Positions 26,866-34,941 of a stretch of 64,000 nucleotides of DNA are shown one piece after another. Positions within the stretch are counted from its first letter, which is position 1, and every line of letters starts with the position of its first letter. Made by a program: the position numbers and the translations under genes. Origin of the DNA: Pseudoalteromonas sp049257235 (GTDB taxonomy: Bacteria > Pseudomonadota > Gammaproteobacteria > Enterobacterales > Alteromonadaceae); contig NZ_JBMMUF010000005.1 of the NCBI RefSeq assembly GCF_049257235.1, positions 124,001-188,000 of the forward strand. Direction: 5' to 3'. Under the pieces are notes generated by a model. It made no database searches. It was not told the DNA's origin and was given only the letters and a program-made list of their open reading frames with translations.

Positions 26866-27331
26866 TATTCTCAAGCTCCTTTGCCACCTTATCTTTTAAG
26901 CGTTTCACCCTCACAGCAAGACTGTTAGCATTTCCCCCTACCACGGCGGCGATTTCCTCGTATGAAAACCCCTCTAGATACATTACCAATAATGCCCTAT
27001 CCACTTGTTGCAGTTTTCTTAGCCCCTTATAAAGAAGGTCTAAAGCCTCAATACTGTGCGAGACTTGATGCTCTCCTAAATCTATCTCATCAAATTGTGA
27101 TGTTTGCTTCTTATCACGGTTAAACGTTAAACATACATTCAGTGCAACACGGTAAATCCACGTGCTCCAGCTTGCCTCACCTTTGAAGTTTTTGTGACTA
27201 ATGAATACTTGTAAGCACACTTCCTGCATCAAATCGTCTAAATCAGCTTGATTGTCACTGTAGGCGCGGCAAAGCTTAAACAAAATGCTTAGGTAGGGTT
27301 CAATTTTCAGGCTGTAAAAATGTTCGGGCAT
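26858..27331 (-). CDS. RNA polymerase ECF-type sigma factor
   Basis: The 157-residue protein has sigma region 2 (DDLMQEVCLQVFISHKNF, then SWSTWIYRVALNVCL) and region 4 (LLVMYLEGFSYEEIAAVVGGNANSLAVRVKRLKDKV). No regions 1 or 3 are present, which places it in the extracytoplasmic-function group. It probably activates its own promoter and an unknown regulon in response to a signal sensed by the adjoining membrane protein. The pair is bounded by the MITE-like element on one side and a terminator on the other. It lies within the segment inserted at valS and may be horizontally acquired. Confidence 0.9.
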   Translation of the reverse strand: MPEHFYSLKIEPYLSILFKLCRAYSDNQADLDDLMQEVCLQVFISHKNFKGEASWSTWIYRVALNVCLTFNRDKKQTSQFDEIDLGEHQVSHSIEALDLLYKGLRKLQQVDRALLVMYLEGFSYEEIAAVVGGNANSLAVRVKRLKDKVAKELENND

Positions 27332-27413
27332 AGCGCGTTTTTATTGATGTTTTTATAGTTAGTAACTACAAAACGTAAAATCTTACATTTTGTTTTGAAA
27401 AAAGCTCAACTAA

Positions 27414-27439
27414 CAAGAGAAGCCTAGCGGCTTCTCTTG
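27414..27439 (-). terminator. Hairpin terminator between the MerR-methyltransferase gene and the sigma factor
   Basis: An 11-bp perfect stem CAAGAGAAGCC/GGCTTCTCTTG with a 4-nt loop lies 10 bp after the stop of the methyltransferase gene. The following T run is weak. Confidence 0.75.
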
Positions 27440-27448
27440 GATTGACTA

Positions 27449-28621
27449 TCAATCAGGTTTCATAAGTACGAACATGTGATAGCCAAATTCACTCGCATGC
27501 TCGGTGCAAATAGTGACTTCTCGCTTAATTGCTTTTAGCGCTGCTGAATCGCGCATACTCGGCTCTAGTGCCATTACACGTTCACGCAAAGGGCCATAAT
27601 AACTTTGCCATGCATGCTCGCTCTGAGGGAAGTGAGCAACCAAACAATATCCTAATTGTTGCATCTGTGCGATGCGCTCATCGACACTCACCATATCTGG
27701 ATACTCGTGCTGCCAAAAATCGATAGCTTCTTCACTGGCTGAGTCGCTTTTCCATACTAGGTCGCTAATCACGAGATAACCATGATTTTGTAACAACGGA
27801 CGCCACTGGCGTAGTGCCTTTTCAACACCCATGATATACGCGCTGCCTTCAGACCAAATCAGCTCAACACTGCCTTGAGCTATGGGTAGCTCAGTCATAC
27901 TCGCACATAGGGTTTCTAACCTATTTGCCATCGAAAGCTGTTCGAATCGGCTGCGCAGAGCATCTAAAGCGGCCTGTTCATTATCTACTGCAAGAATTGC
28001 AGCCCCAGTACTATTAGCAAGCACTTCGGTTGCTAAACCTTTGCCACAGCCAACTTCTAAAATGCGCTGTGTATGCTCAGGCACGAATGCCAATGCCTTT
28101 TTGGTATCTGCTTCACTGCCTGGTGCCCATCGTTCAAGTGCCGAGAAGACTGTCATAAAGTCAGCCATATATTGCTCATGTTCATTCATATCCTTTGATA
28201 ACCATTTCAAGCGCAGGGCTTCTTTTTCGCTGAAGCCCTGCGTTATTAACCAATCTAAATGCGCATAAGGCGCGCTGCACTCTAATTCTTGGTGCCAATG
28301 CTTAAGGTCGCCCTGACCTAACATGGCACTGAGTAGCGCATACGCTTGCTGCTTTTGCTTTATTTCTTCATCAAGGGTAATGAGCCGACTTTGCAACAAC
28401 TTCTTGTCTATTTTGGCATCAAGGCACGCTTTGCACTCCTTCAAAGTAAGCCCTCCAGCATGTAGCTGAAGAACCAAACGCATTCGCTGCAGATCTTTAT
28501 CGCTGTATATGCGGTAACCATTGTCCAATCGAACACCCGATATCAGTTGCTGCTTTTCGTAATGCAACACGGCGGTGCGAGATAGCCCCAACGCAGCTGC
28601 AAACTCAGAAATTTTATACAT
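27449..28621 (-). CDS. MerR-type regulator fused to a SAM-dependent methyltransferase
   Basis: The 390-residue protein begins with a MerR DNA-binding domain (YKISEFAAALGLSRTAVLHYEK, then NGYRIYSDKDL) and a dimerisation helix to about residue 115. It continues into a class I methyltransferase domain with the SAM loop ILEVGCGKGLATEVLA near residue 188, AVDNEQAALDALR as the acidic ribose-binding strand, and LIWSEGSAYIMG as motif IV. Two-domain proteins of this kind exist but are poorly studied; the methyltransferase may act on a toxic compound that the same protein senses, or SAM may be the ligand. It has its own promoter with the 19-bp spacer that MerR proteins need. It is part of the segment inserted at valS. 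Confidence 0.88.
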   Translation of the reverse strand: MYKISEFAAALGLSRTAVLHYEKQQLISGVRLDNGYRIYSDKDLQRMRLVLQLHAGGLTLKECKACLDAKIDKKLLQSRLITLDEEIKQKQQAYALLSAMLGQGDLKHWHQELECSAPYAHLDWLITQGFSEKEALRLKWLSKDMNEHEQYMADFMTVFSALERWAPGSEADTKKALAFVPEHTQRILEVGCGKGLATEVLANSTGAAILAVDNEQAALDALRSRFEQLSMANRLETLCASMTELPIAQGSVELIWSEGSAYIMGVEKALRQWRPLLQNHGYLVISDLVWKSDSASEEAIDFWQHEYPDMVSVDERIAQMQQLGYCLVAHFPQSEHAWQSYYGPLRERVMALEPSMRDSAALKAIKREVTICTEHASEFGYHMFVLMKPD

Positions 28622-28654
28622 GCGTTGCCCATGTATGATTGAAGATGGTTAAGT

Positions 28655-28685
28655 ACTTTAAAGTGTAAGGCAGTAGACAGGTCAA
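28655..28685 (-). promoter_or_regulatory. MerR-type promoter with 19-bp spacer
   Basis: On the minus strand TTGACC (28680-28685) and TAAAGT (28655-28660) are separated by exactly 19 bp, the over-long spacer that MerR-family activators untwist. A perfect palindrome ACTTTAAAGT overlaps the -10 element. The start codon lies about 35 bp downstream. Autoregulation is inferred. Confidence 0.65.
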
Positions 28686-28700
28686 GTGAAATAGCGGTGG

Positions 28701-28829
28701 CTATTCACATTCGTATCGCTTGTGCATATCAGCGACAACTTTCCTCAGTAGACTTTCTAATGTATCCAAATCGATATCGCTGAGCTTATTGATGTAGAGG
28801 CAAGACTTAGCATGTTTGGTCTTCCCTAA
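28701..28829 (-). pseudogene. C-terminal fragment of a DUF1801 protein
   Basis: Only the last 42 codons remain, read on the minus strand: GKTKHAKSCLYINKLSDID is the conserved end of DUF1801 (YdhG-like) proteins, followed by a normal stop. The reading frame breaks exactly where the displaced valS fragment begins at about 28832, so the 5' part of the gene was lost at that junction. This marks the right end of the inserted segment. Confidence 0.8.
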
Positions 28830-28831
28830 CG

Positions 28832-29168
28832 CCGCAATTTCCTAAGTTCACTTGCGAAGCTTGAGGAAGTGACGGTGCTTGAAAACGCTGACGATGCTCC
28901 AGCATGTGCTACAGCCATGGTTGGCAAGCTTGAAATCATGATCCCAATGGCGGGCTTGATTGATGTTGAAGCAGAACTTGCACGTATCGCTAAGCAGCTT
29001 GAAAAAGCACAAAAGGGCTTAGAACAGGTTGAGAAGAAGCTAGCGAACGAGAAGTTTGTAAACAATGCTCCAGAGGCTGTTCTTGAGAAAGAAAAGTCGA
29101 AGCTTGCAGAGTTCAGTGAAGCGAAAGCGAAACTACTGGAACAAAAAGCGAAAATTGAAAGCCTGTAA
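28832..29168 (+). pseudogene. valS: Displaced 3' fragment of valS, copy B
   Basis: The fragment encodes the same C-terminal residues as valS from RNFLSSLAK to the stop, with 13 synonymous base changes and no amino-acid change. It has no start region and no N-terminal domain, so it is a remnant. It still carries a valS-type terminator and faces the heme oxygenase gene, which suggests that this was the original chromosomal end of valS before the insertion. Confidence 0.93.
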
Positions 29169-29198
29169 CCATTGTGGTTTTTAATATCATCATTACAA

Positions 29199-29225
29199 AA
29201 CGCGAGCATCGAGCTCGCGTTTTTT
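29199..29225 (+). terminator. Rho-independent terminator after the displaced valS end
   Basis: A 9-bp stem AACGCGAGC/GCTCGCGTT with loop ATCGA is followed by a T run. It is closely related to the terminator at 25980-26004. Confidence 0.92.
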
Positions 29226-29342
29226 ATGTGCTCACAACAATATAATGATGTAACTCATAACGTGTACTTCTTAAGCTTCTCTGATACCTTTTAACAAGGG
29301 ATAGCACTGACTGCTTTCCATCTAGGTTAACTAAGGGAACAC

Positions 29343-29939
29343 ATGAGCGACTTAATCGCGGCTATTAGGGCGCACACCGCGCAATTACATGAACAAGTGG
29401 AGCAGTCGTATCCATTTTGTAAAATGATGTCAGATTCCCTCAATGAAGAGGATTACACGCGGGTGTTGCGCTGTTTAGCGCAGTGGCATCACATTATCGA
29501 AACAACCGTAGCCCCTGTTATTCTCTCAACGCTTCAAGGGCATGTCGCTTTTTCTTCTTCGGTGCAAGTGTTAAAGCAAGACTTACAAGCTATGGGGGCT
29601 GATAAGTGTGATATTTTAGCGCTGAACAATGACCATTTTGATAATAATGAGCGTGCGCTTGGAGCGCTTTATGTTGTGTTAGGCAGTGCCAATGGTGCCA
29701 CACATATTTTGCGTCATCTGCAAAAACACCACTCCACCTTACCAAGCGCATTTTATAAAAAAAGTGCCTTAGATATTAGCCAGTGGAAGCAGTATATGCG
29801 CTGGTTAGCGACACAAGAGGAGCAATTTAGTAATCAACAAATTGCCGATATTATTTGTGGTGCAAAAGAGGCTTTTACACTATTGCTCGCTATATCAACT
29901 GAGGTAAAGACCTCTCAGCGTTCTCGAACCTTGCCATAA
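29343..29939 (+). CDS. bphO: Biliverdin-producing heme oxygenase, BphO-type
   Basis: The 198-residue protein should open haem to biliverdin, the chromophore of the bacteriophytochrome encoded next to it. The proximal haem ligand is His16 in AQLHEQVE, and the distal helix region is seen as LGALYVVLGSANGATHI, which replaces the usual GxxxG with GSANG. The all-helical length fits the HugZ-unrelated HO-1-like family. The 3' ends of this gene and the phytochrome gene overlap by 25 bp in convergent orientation, an unusual layout because the two are normally an operon. Confidence 0.88.
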   Translation: MSDLIAAIRAHTAQLHEQVEQSYPFCKMMSDSLNEEDYTRVLRCLAQWHHIIETTVAPVILSTLQGHVAFSSSVQVLKQDLQAMGADKCDILALNNDHFDNNERALGALYVVLGSANGATHILRHLQKHHSTLPSAFYKKSALDISQWKQYMRWLATQEEQFSNQQIADIICGAKEAFTLLLAISTEVKTSQRSRTLP

Positions 29940-32917
29940 TTATCGAGCAGCATTTTTATCTGCTTGATACCAAAGGGCTTATAGATCAGCTCATCGACTT
30001 TTAGCCCTGCTTCAGTGAGTGACTCAATGCTCTTGGTTACATCACCTGTCATCAACACCGTGATCATATCGCCGTGTTTGGGTAACTTTTCAATCACTTC
30101 CTCACCGCTTATTCCGGTCATTTGCGAGTCTATCAACATAACGTCATACTGATGCTGAGCTAGCAACTCAAGCGCTTCCTCGCCTGTTTTTGCCATCGTC
30201 GCATGATGACCTAACGCTTGTATTTGCATCTGAAGCACATCACGCAAGTCTTGCTCATCATCTATCACTAAAATAGCGAGCGCCTGAGTCGCTGCTTGTT
30301 GCACTGAGGTGTGAACATGATGCTGCTGTTGATTTGCCAGCGCTAATTTGATTGTGACTGTCGTGCCAGTGCCCCTTTGCGATTCCACAGTCAATTCACC
30401 ACCATTTTCTCGCACCAGTCTGCGCGATACTGGCAAACCTAAACCCGTACCCTCACCCATGGGCTTATCGGTGTAAAAAGGCGCAAAGATTCTTTCCATG
30501 TTTTCTTGGGCTATCCCCACGCCTTTATCTTCAACACACAGGATGTACTGCTCCCCTACCACTTTGCCCGTAATATTGATGTTTTTGTCAGTTCTATCTT
30601 GCGTGGCATGAACAGAGTTGGTCAGCAAATTAACAAGGACCTGCTGTAAAATAGGTTTATCAATTTTGACATTGGAGTGCTCTTCGCACAGCTGGCAAGT
30701 AATCATAGTCCCTTTATTGGCATAGAGCTCATTCATCAACTCCACAAACTCGCCAACCGCCTCATCCACATAGCAAGACACGCTAGTGTTATCGGTGAGT
30801 GAGCGCCTTGTGATGTTTCTAAGTCCTGCTACGATTTTTTTAATTCTCTCGCCAGCTTTATTGGCGCGACTGTTTAAGTCGGCTACTGCAATCTTGTCAT
30901 TATGATCTAACGCACTTAACTGTAGTTCTAAACTATTGAGGATAATGGCTAAAGGGTTATTAATTTCATGGCCGACAGTAGCCGCCATTTCCCCTAGGGA
31001 AATAAGTCGGCTTTGTTCGTTTTGTTTGAAGTTTTCGACTTGCTCTGGATCTAAATTGCGCACCTCTTCGGTGATATCAATGTTGGTACCAAGCACCCGA
31101 GCCACATCGCCAGACTCCGACACAATACATTTTCCATAACCGCGAATGAGGCGAATGCCCTTACTTGGATGGGTAATATGAAACGTACTTTGGAAGTCTC
31201 TTTTCTCATGCACGCACTGCTCAAATGCATTAGACACTTCCTTTCTATCTTCAGGAGATAACGCATACTTCCAGGTTTCATAACTATGATTAAATGACGC
31301 CGGTTCAATACCATAAATATTAAACATAGATTCATTCCAATTGAGCACACCGGAATGAAAATCGATGCTCCACATACCAATATCACTGGTCTGGGCGAGC
31401 ACTTTCAATTCATAGTCACGACGCTTTTGCACCACAGCTAAATATGCTTCTTTGATACGGTTATGCAGCAGCTCAATGACCTTAGTATCCTCTAGCGTCC
31501 ACTCTTTACACAGACCATCCATTGTCTGTTGCCACAGTGCAAATGAACGCCTTGGCGATAGCGTTTCAACATCATTAATGGTTACAAATTCTTTGGTTGT
31601 TGGATTACCTGCCCAATTAACCACCGTGGTGATTTCTTTTCTAAACAACACCACATAAACCAGCTCTTGACCTTCTTTGATTGCCGACAGAGGCAGCACA
31701 TAAGCACCGGCACAACCGTTTAACTCACTTTCATCACAGCCCAACGCCAATGCGTTGATACTCTCAATTTTTGTGCTGTGGCTCTCTTTGCCACTGGCAA
31801 GCACTAGGGCATCAAACACACTAGGAGAGATTGTTTTTCCTTGTACATAAAACTGCTTACCCTCCACAATGGCGATGCCATCAGAGCCTGTTAATTGCAG
31901 CAGATTGTCAATCGTCTCAACGTTGTTTGATGGGTTTTCTAAACAGGCACACAAAGAAGAAAAGTTGAGTTGCTGCAGCGCTTGCTCTTGGCGAGCGAAA
32001 ACACGGGCATTTTCTAGTTTTTCAATAAATAATGAAGTAATCACAGCCAAGGTCGCACAGCTTTGACGTTCATAATAATTGAGCGGTTTATTAGCATTAT
32101 AGTGATGACATGCAATCAGCCCCCAGAGCTTATCGTTAACCATAATTGACATAACCAATGTCGCTTTTACCCCCATATTTTGCAGGTACTTAATATGCAT
32201 AGGTGAAATGCTACGAGAGTCGATATAGGTTAAATCGATGGGGGTTTTAACATCGTCCCCAGTGATAATGGGTGAGGGTGTGTAATCAACGTTTTCAATC
32301 AGTCTCGTCAGCTTTTTGGTGTACAGCAATCGGGCTTGTGCTGGTATATCGGTGTGCGGGTAATGCAGCCCTTTAAAGGATTCTAATTGCTCCTTTTTAC
32401 TCTCAGCAACGACCGAGCCATTCCAGTACTTGTCAAACCGATACACCATAACTCGGTCATATAAGGTAAAGTTGCGAATATTCTCAGCTATTGCATCATA
32501 CAACGACTGTTCATCGGCACTATTAACATAGTGTTGAACAATATTTTGTATCCGTGGCTGCTCATCACCACTGCGTCCTAAGTAGTTGTGTGCTGACTCA
32601 AACTCTAAACAAATAAATTGCGACTCTTTGCAGGTCACATGCAAAGAAAATGGTTTGCCATTGATAACTACATCAGACGTGTTTGGGAGCGTATTGAGTA
32701 AGTCTAACTCGAAATCAAGCTGATCTATCTCAGCAATATTCTTGCCCATCACATCCGCATGGGATATCCCTAATAACTCGGTAACATTGTCACTATACGC
32801 ACACACTCTGTTTTTACTATCAATAACAATGAGGTAGGCATAAGGTTGTATCGCCCCTGGAATATGGATGGGCTCTTTATCGCAATTAGTTAGGGTTATA
32901 TGTTGAGGTGCTGTCAA
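29915..32917 (-). CDS. bphP: Bacteriophytochrome hybrid histidine kinase
   Basis: This 1000-residue red/far-red photoreceptor has the order PAS, GAF, PHY, PAS, histidine kinase, receiver. Cys12 in NCDKEPIHIPGAIQP is the expected biliverdin attachment site. The GAF domain has HTDIPAQAR around the chromophore pocket, and the PHY tongue has SPRRSF. The common GSIQPHG is GAIQPYA here. A PAS domain (residues about 510-620) precedes the kinase, whose H-box is GHEINNPLAI with HATPase motifs DKGVGI and GTGLGLPVSRRL. The C-terminal receiver (about residues 880-1000) has its acceptor in MLIDSQM. The phosphate therefore probably first moves within the protein. The regulated genes are not evident here. 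Confidence 0.94.
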   Translation of the reverse strand: MTAPQHITLTNCDKEPIHIPGAIQPYAYLIVIDSKNRVCAYSDNVTELLGISHADVMGKNIAEIDQLDFELDLLNTLPNTSDVVINGKPFSLHVTCKESQFICLEFESAHNYLGRSGDEQPRIQNIVQHYVNSADEQSLYDAIAENIRNFTLYDRVMVYRFDKYWNGSVVAESKKEQLESFKGLHYPHTDIPAQARLLYTKKLTRLIENVDYTPSPIITGDDVKTPIDLTYIDSRSISPMHIKYLQNMGVKATLVMSIMVNDKLWGLIACHHYNANKPLNYYERQSCATLAVITSLFIEKLENARVFARQEQALQQLNFSSLCACLENPSNNVETIDNLLQLTGSDGIAIVEGKQFYVQGKTISPSVFDALVLASGKESHSTKIESINALALGCDESELNGCAGAYVLPLSAIKEGQELVYVVLFRKEITTVVNWAGNPTTKEFVTINDVETLSPRRSFALWQQTMDGLCKEWTLEDTKVIELLHNRIKEAYLAVVQKRRDYELKVLAQTSDIGMWSIDFHSGVLNWNESMFNIYGIEPASFNHSYETWKYALSPEDRKEVSNAFEQCVHEKRDFQSTFHITHPSKGIRLIRGYGKCIVSESGDVARVLGTNIDITEEVRNLDPEQVENFKQNEQSRLISLGEMAATVGHEINNPLAIILNSLELQLSALDHNDKIAVADLNSRANKAGERIKKIVAGLRNITRRSLTDNTSVSCYVDEAVGEFVELMNELYANKGTMITCQLCEEHSNVKIDKPILQQVLVNLLTNSVHATQDRTDKNINITGKVVGEQYILCVEDKGVGIAQENMERIFAPFYTDKPMGEGTGLGLPVSRRLVRENGGELTVESQRGTGTTVTIKLALANQQQHHVHTSVQQAATQALAILVIDDEQDLRDVLQMQIQALGHHATMAKTGEEALELLAQHQYDVMLIDSQMTGISGEEVIEKLPKHGDMITVLMTGDVTKSIESLTEAGLKVDELIYKPFGIKQIKMLLDNYGKVRER

Positions 32918-33004
32918 AACAAACTCTTGCGACTAAAAATGATATGGCTAAGTATTGATTACAAACGAAGCTTTAACAAGCAAGCATCATGTGTAGTTGG
33001 CATA

Positions 33005-33033
33005 AAAAAAGCCAAACATTTGTTTGGCTTTTT
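33005..33033. terminator. Bidirectional terminator downstream of the FadL-type porin
   Basis: A 13-bp stem AAAAAGCCAAACA/TGTTTGGCTTTTT gives U runs on both strands. It ends the fadL-like gene. Confidence 0.9.
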
Positions 33034-33048
33034 AGTATCTGATTTAAC

Positions 33049-34308
33049 TTAGAATCGATAGTTATACTGGGCACCAATAAGGTAAGCATTGCCCTGCGAC
33101 TCAAATCCCCAATGTTGAGCGAAGTTGTCACTTTCAACAAAGTTTTGCTTCTTGCCGCGGATGATACTGGCACCTAAATCAAGGCTTGATACGTCATCCA
33201 ATTTCACTTCACCACCAAAAGAGAACCAGAAACGGTCGGTATCAGGAATGGAAATAGACAGATGCTGTTGTGACACAGGAGATTCATCAAACGCAAGACC
33301 TGCACGCAGTTTCCACTGCTCGTTTAACTGATAATCACCACCTACAGAAACACGAATCGCATCTGAGAAATCCTCTGTCTTTGAGAAAACAGGCGTTTCG
33401 CTAACAGGCACATATGCTTCAAGCTTATCGAAACTACTCCAGCGCGTCCAAAGTACACTGTAGTGCACAGCATATTCTGGGCTAAGCTGATGTGAGCCTG
33501 AAAACTCCGCAATCGCAGGAAGAGTCAGCTCAAGTGAACCTGGGAGACTTTGACCTTCAAGCCCACCTAGCGCGCCTGGCAGCTGGTTACTGTATTCACC
33601 TGTAAAGGTTAAATCTGTTTCACTGCGATAATGCGCACCAAAGCGGTTATGTTCATCCATGGTATAAGCAAAGCCAAGATTCCAACCATAGCCAGAATCA
33701 TCACCCTCTAGGTGCGCCGCTTGCAAACTATTAGGTGCACCAAAAGGATTTGCGCCTAGGTTACGCTCAACCGTCGCATCCGCATAAATATGATTAACAC
33801 CCAAGGCCACGCTAAAAGCATCGCTCAGTGCATACGACACCGACACATTGGTATTAATAGTAAGAATTTCTGTATTACCCGCAATTTGGCCAGCTGCATA
33901 ATCAGCAGCGAAATCGGTAGACAAGCCGAAGTTAGAGAAGATCCCAAAGCCTACGCTTAGGGCATCATTGACAGGAAGCGTGAAATAACCTGCTCCAATT
34001 GCAGCACTTGGCGCAATGCTGCTGTCATCAAGGACACTTGCAGGCATGCCATTGCTGGTACTTTGGCCTTCAAGGCTAACATCAGGAATGACATACATAG
34101 CGGCAACACTTAACTGCGCAGAATCAAACTGAGACATCAGCGCAGGGTTGCGAGCGACTACAGAGGCATCATCTGCGAGTGCTGCTTCACCGGCATATGC
34201 ACGACCTAAACCTGAGACATTTTGCTCTGCTAATTGAAAAGCAGCCGCAAATGATTCCGTTGACAATAGCGCCACTGAAGCCGCCAAAACAGTCTTTTTA
34301 AATTGCAT
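33049..34308 (-). CDS. FadL/OmpP1-type outer membrane transport protein
   Basis: The 419-residue protein is a 14-stranded outer-membrane barrel that takes up long-chain fatty acids or other hydrophobic compounds. A signal peptide ends after SFAAA. The N-terminal hatch is characteristic: FQLAEQNVSGLGRAYAGEAA and the NPA box in ASVVARNPALM. It ends in an aromatic residue (YNYRF), as outer-membrane barrels do for BamA recognition. It is monocistronic. The acyl-CoA ligase at 3427 would be a possible downstream partner, but the two are far apart. Confidence 0.92.
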   Translation of the reverse strand: MQFKKTVLAASVALLSTESFAAAFQLAEQNVSGLGRAYAGEAALADDASVVARNPALMSQFDSAQLSVAAMYVIPDVSLEGQSTSNGMPASVLDDSSIAPSAAIGAGYFTLPVNDALSVGFGIFSNFGLSTDFAADYAAGQIAGNTEILTINTNVSVSYALSDAFSVALGVNHIYADATVERNLGANPFGAPNSLQAAHLEGDDSGYGWNLGFAYTMDEHNRFGAHYRSETDLTFTGEYSNQLPGALGGLEGQSLPGSLELTLPAIAEFSGSHQLSPEYAVHYSVLWTRWSSFDKLEAYVPVSETPVFSKTEDFSDAIRVSVGGDYQLNEQWKLRAGLAFDESPVSQQHLSISIPDTDRFWFSFGGEVKLDDVSSLDLGASIIRGKKQNFVESDNFAQHWGFESQGNAYLIGAQYNYRF

Positions 34309-34464
34309 TCGTCTTTCTCATTGTTGTGTTCTTTTTTAGTCGCCACACACTAACTCATTTTGATGCTAAAAATCTGTTAAATGTGGTTAACAACGCGTAA
34401 TTTACGCTCATTTTTGTGATCTTTAACCACATATAGCAACAGATTAGACCACAATATTTATAAA

Positions 34465-34479
34465 TGATAATAATTCTCA
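34465..34479 (+). promoter_or_regulatory. Fur box upstream of a small membrane protein gene
   Basis: TGATAATAATTCTCA matches the 7-1-7 Fur consensus TGATAATNATTATCA at all but one position. It lies about 105 bp before the start at 34585 and over 150 bp from the fadL-like start on the other side. Iron repression of the rightward gene is the likely reading. Confidence 0.75.
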
Positions 34480-34584
34480 TTACTATTGACGAAGTGCGAA
34501 ATATCATTACACTGATGTCATACGTATTCCAAAAAGATGGTTACACATCTATAAGCCACAGTAAAAATGCAGGAGCAACACGGC

Positions 34585-34941
34585 ATGTTAGTAACAATCT
34601 CAGTGCTCAGTGCGGGCATTATATTCGCGTTGGTGGGCGGCTATTGTTTTATACGCGCCTATGGTTGTGCCCGCTTGGAGTATGACAATGGTGGTGAGCT
34701 TATAGGTATTTATTGGTGCACAGGTATACTGTGCCAGCTCGTCAGTTATGGGGCTATTTACGCGAGGTTCGGACCTATTTACGGGACGATATTTTGGTGT
34801 TGCGCTGTGCTCTTAGCGCTCAATGTGCATACATGGTGGTGCAAAATCACTAAGCCTAGCGTTAAGGCAACAAATGCTCTTTTAGCAATCGCGCTAAATT
34901 TAAATCAAATTGCGAACCATCGGTACTGGCGACAATCTTGA
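34585..34941 (+). CDS. Small iron-regulated membrane protein, unknown function
   Basis: The 118-residue protein begins MLVTISVLSAGIIFALVGG, has a second hydrophobic segment near IGIYWCTGILCQLVSYGAI and a third near IFWCCAVLLALNVHTWW. The start at 34585 has AGGAG nine bases upstream. I do not recognise the family; small membrane proteins behind Fur boxes are often accessory to iron or siderophore uptake. The last 27 codons overlap the 3' end of the HD-GYP gene on the other strand, so either that tail is really translated or a frameshift extended the frame. It is real at moderate confidence because of the Fur box and start signals. Confidence 0.6.
   Translation: MLVTISVLSAGIIFALVGGYCFIRAYGCARLEYDNGGELIGIYWCTGILCQLVSYGAIYARFGPIYGTIFWCCAVLLALNVHTWWCKITKPSVKATNALLAIALNLNQIANHRYWRQS

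Noticed and set aside
28826..29209. 127-codon minus-strand frame over the displaced valS end
   Set aside because: It is the antisense shadow of the valS C-terminal coding sequence; its Ser/Phe-rich composition is typical of such shadows.
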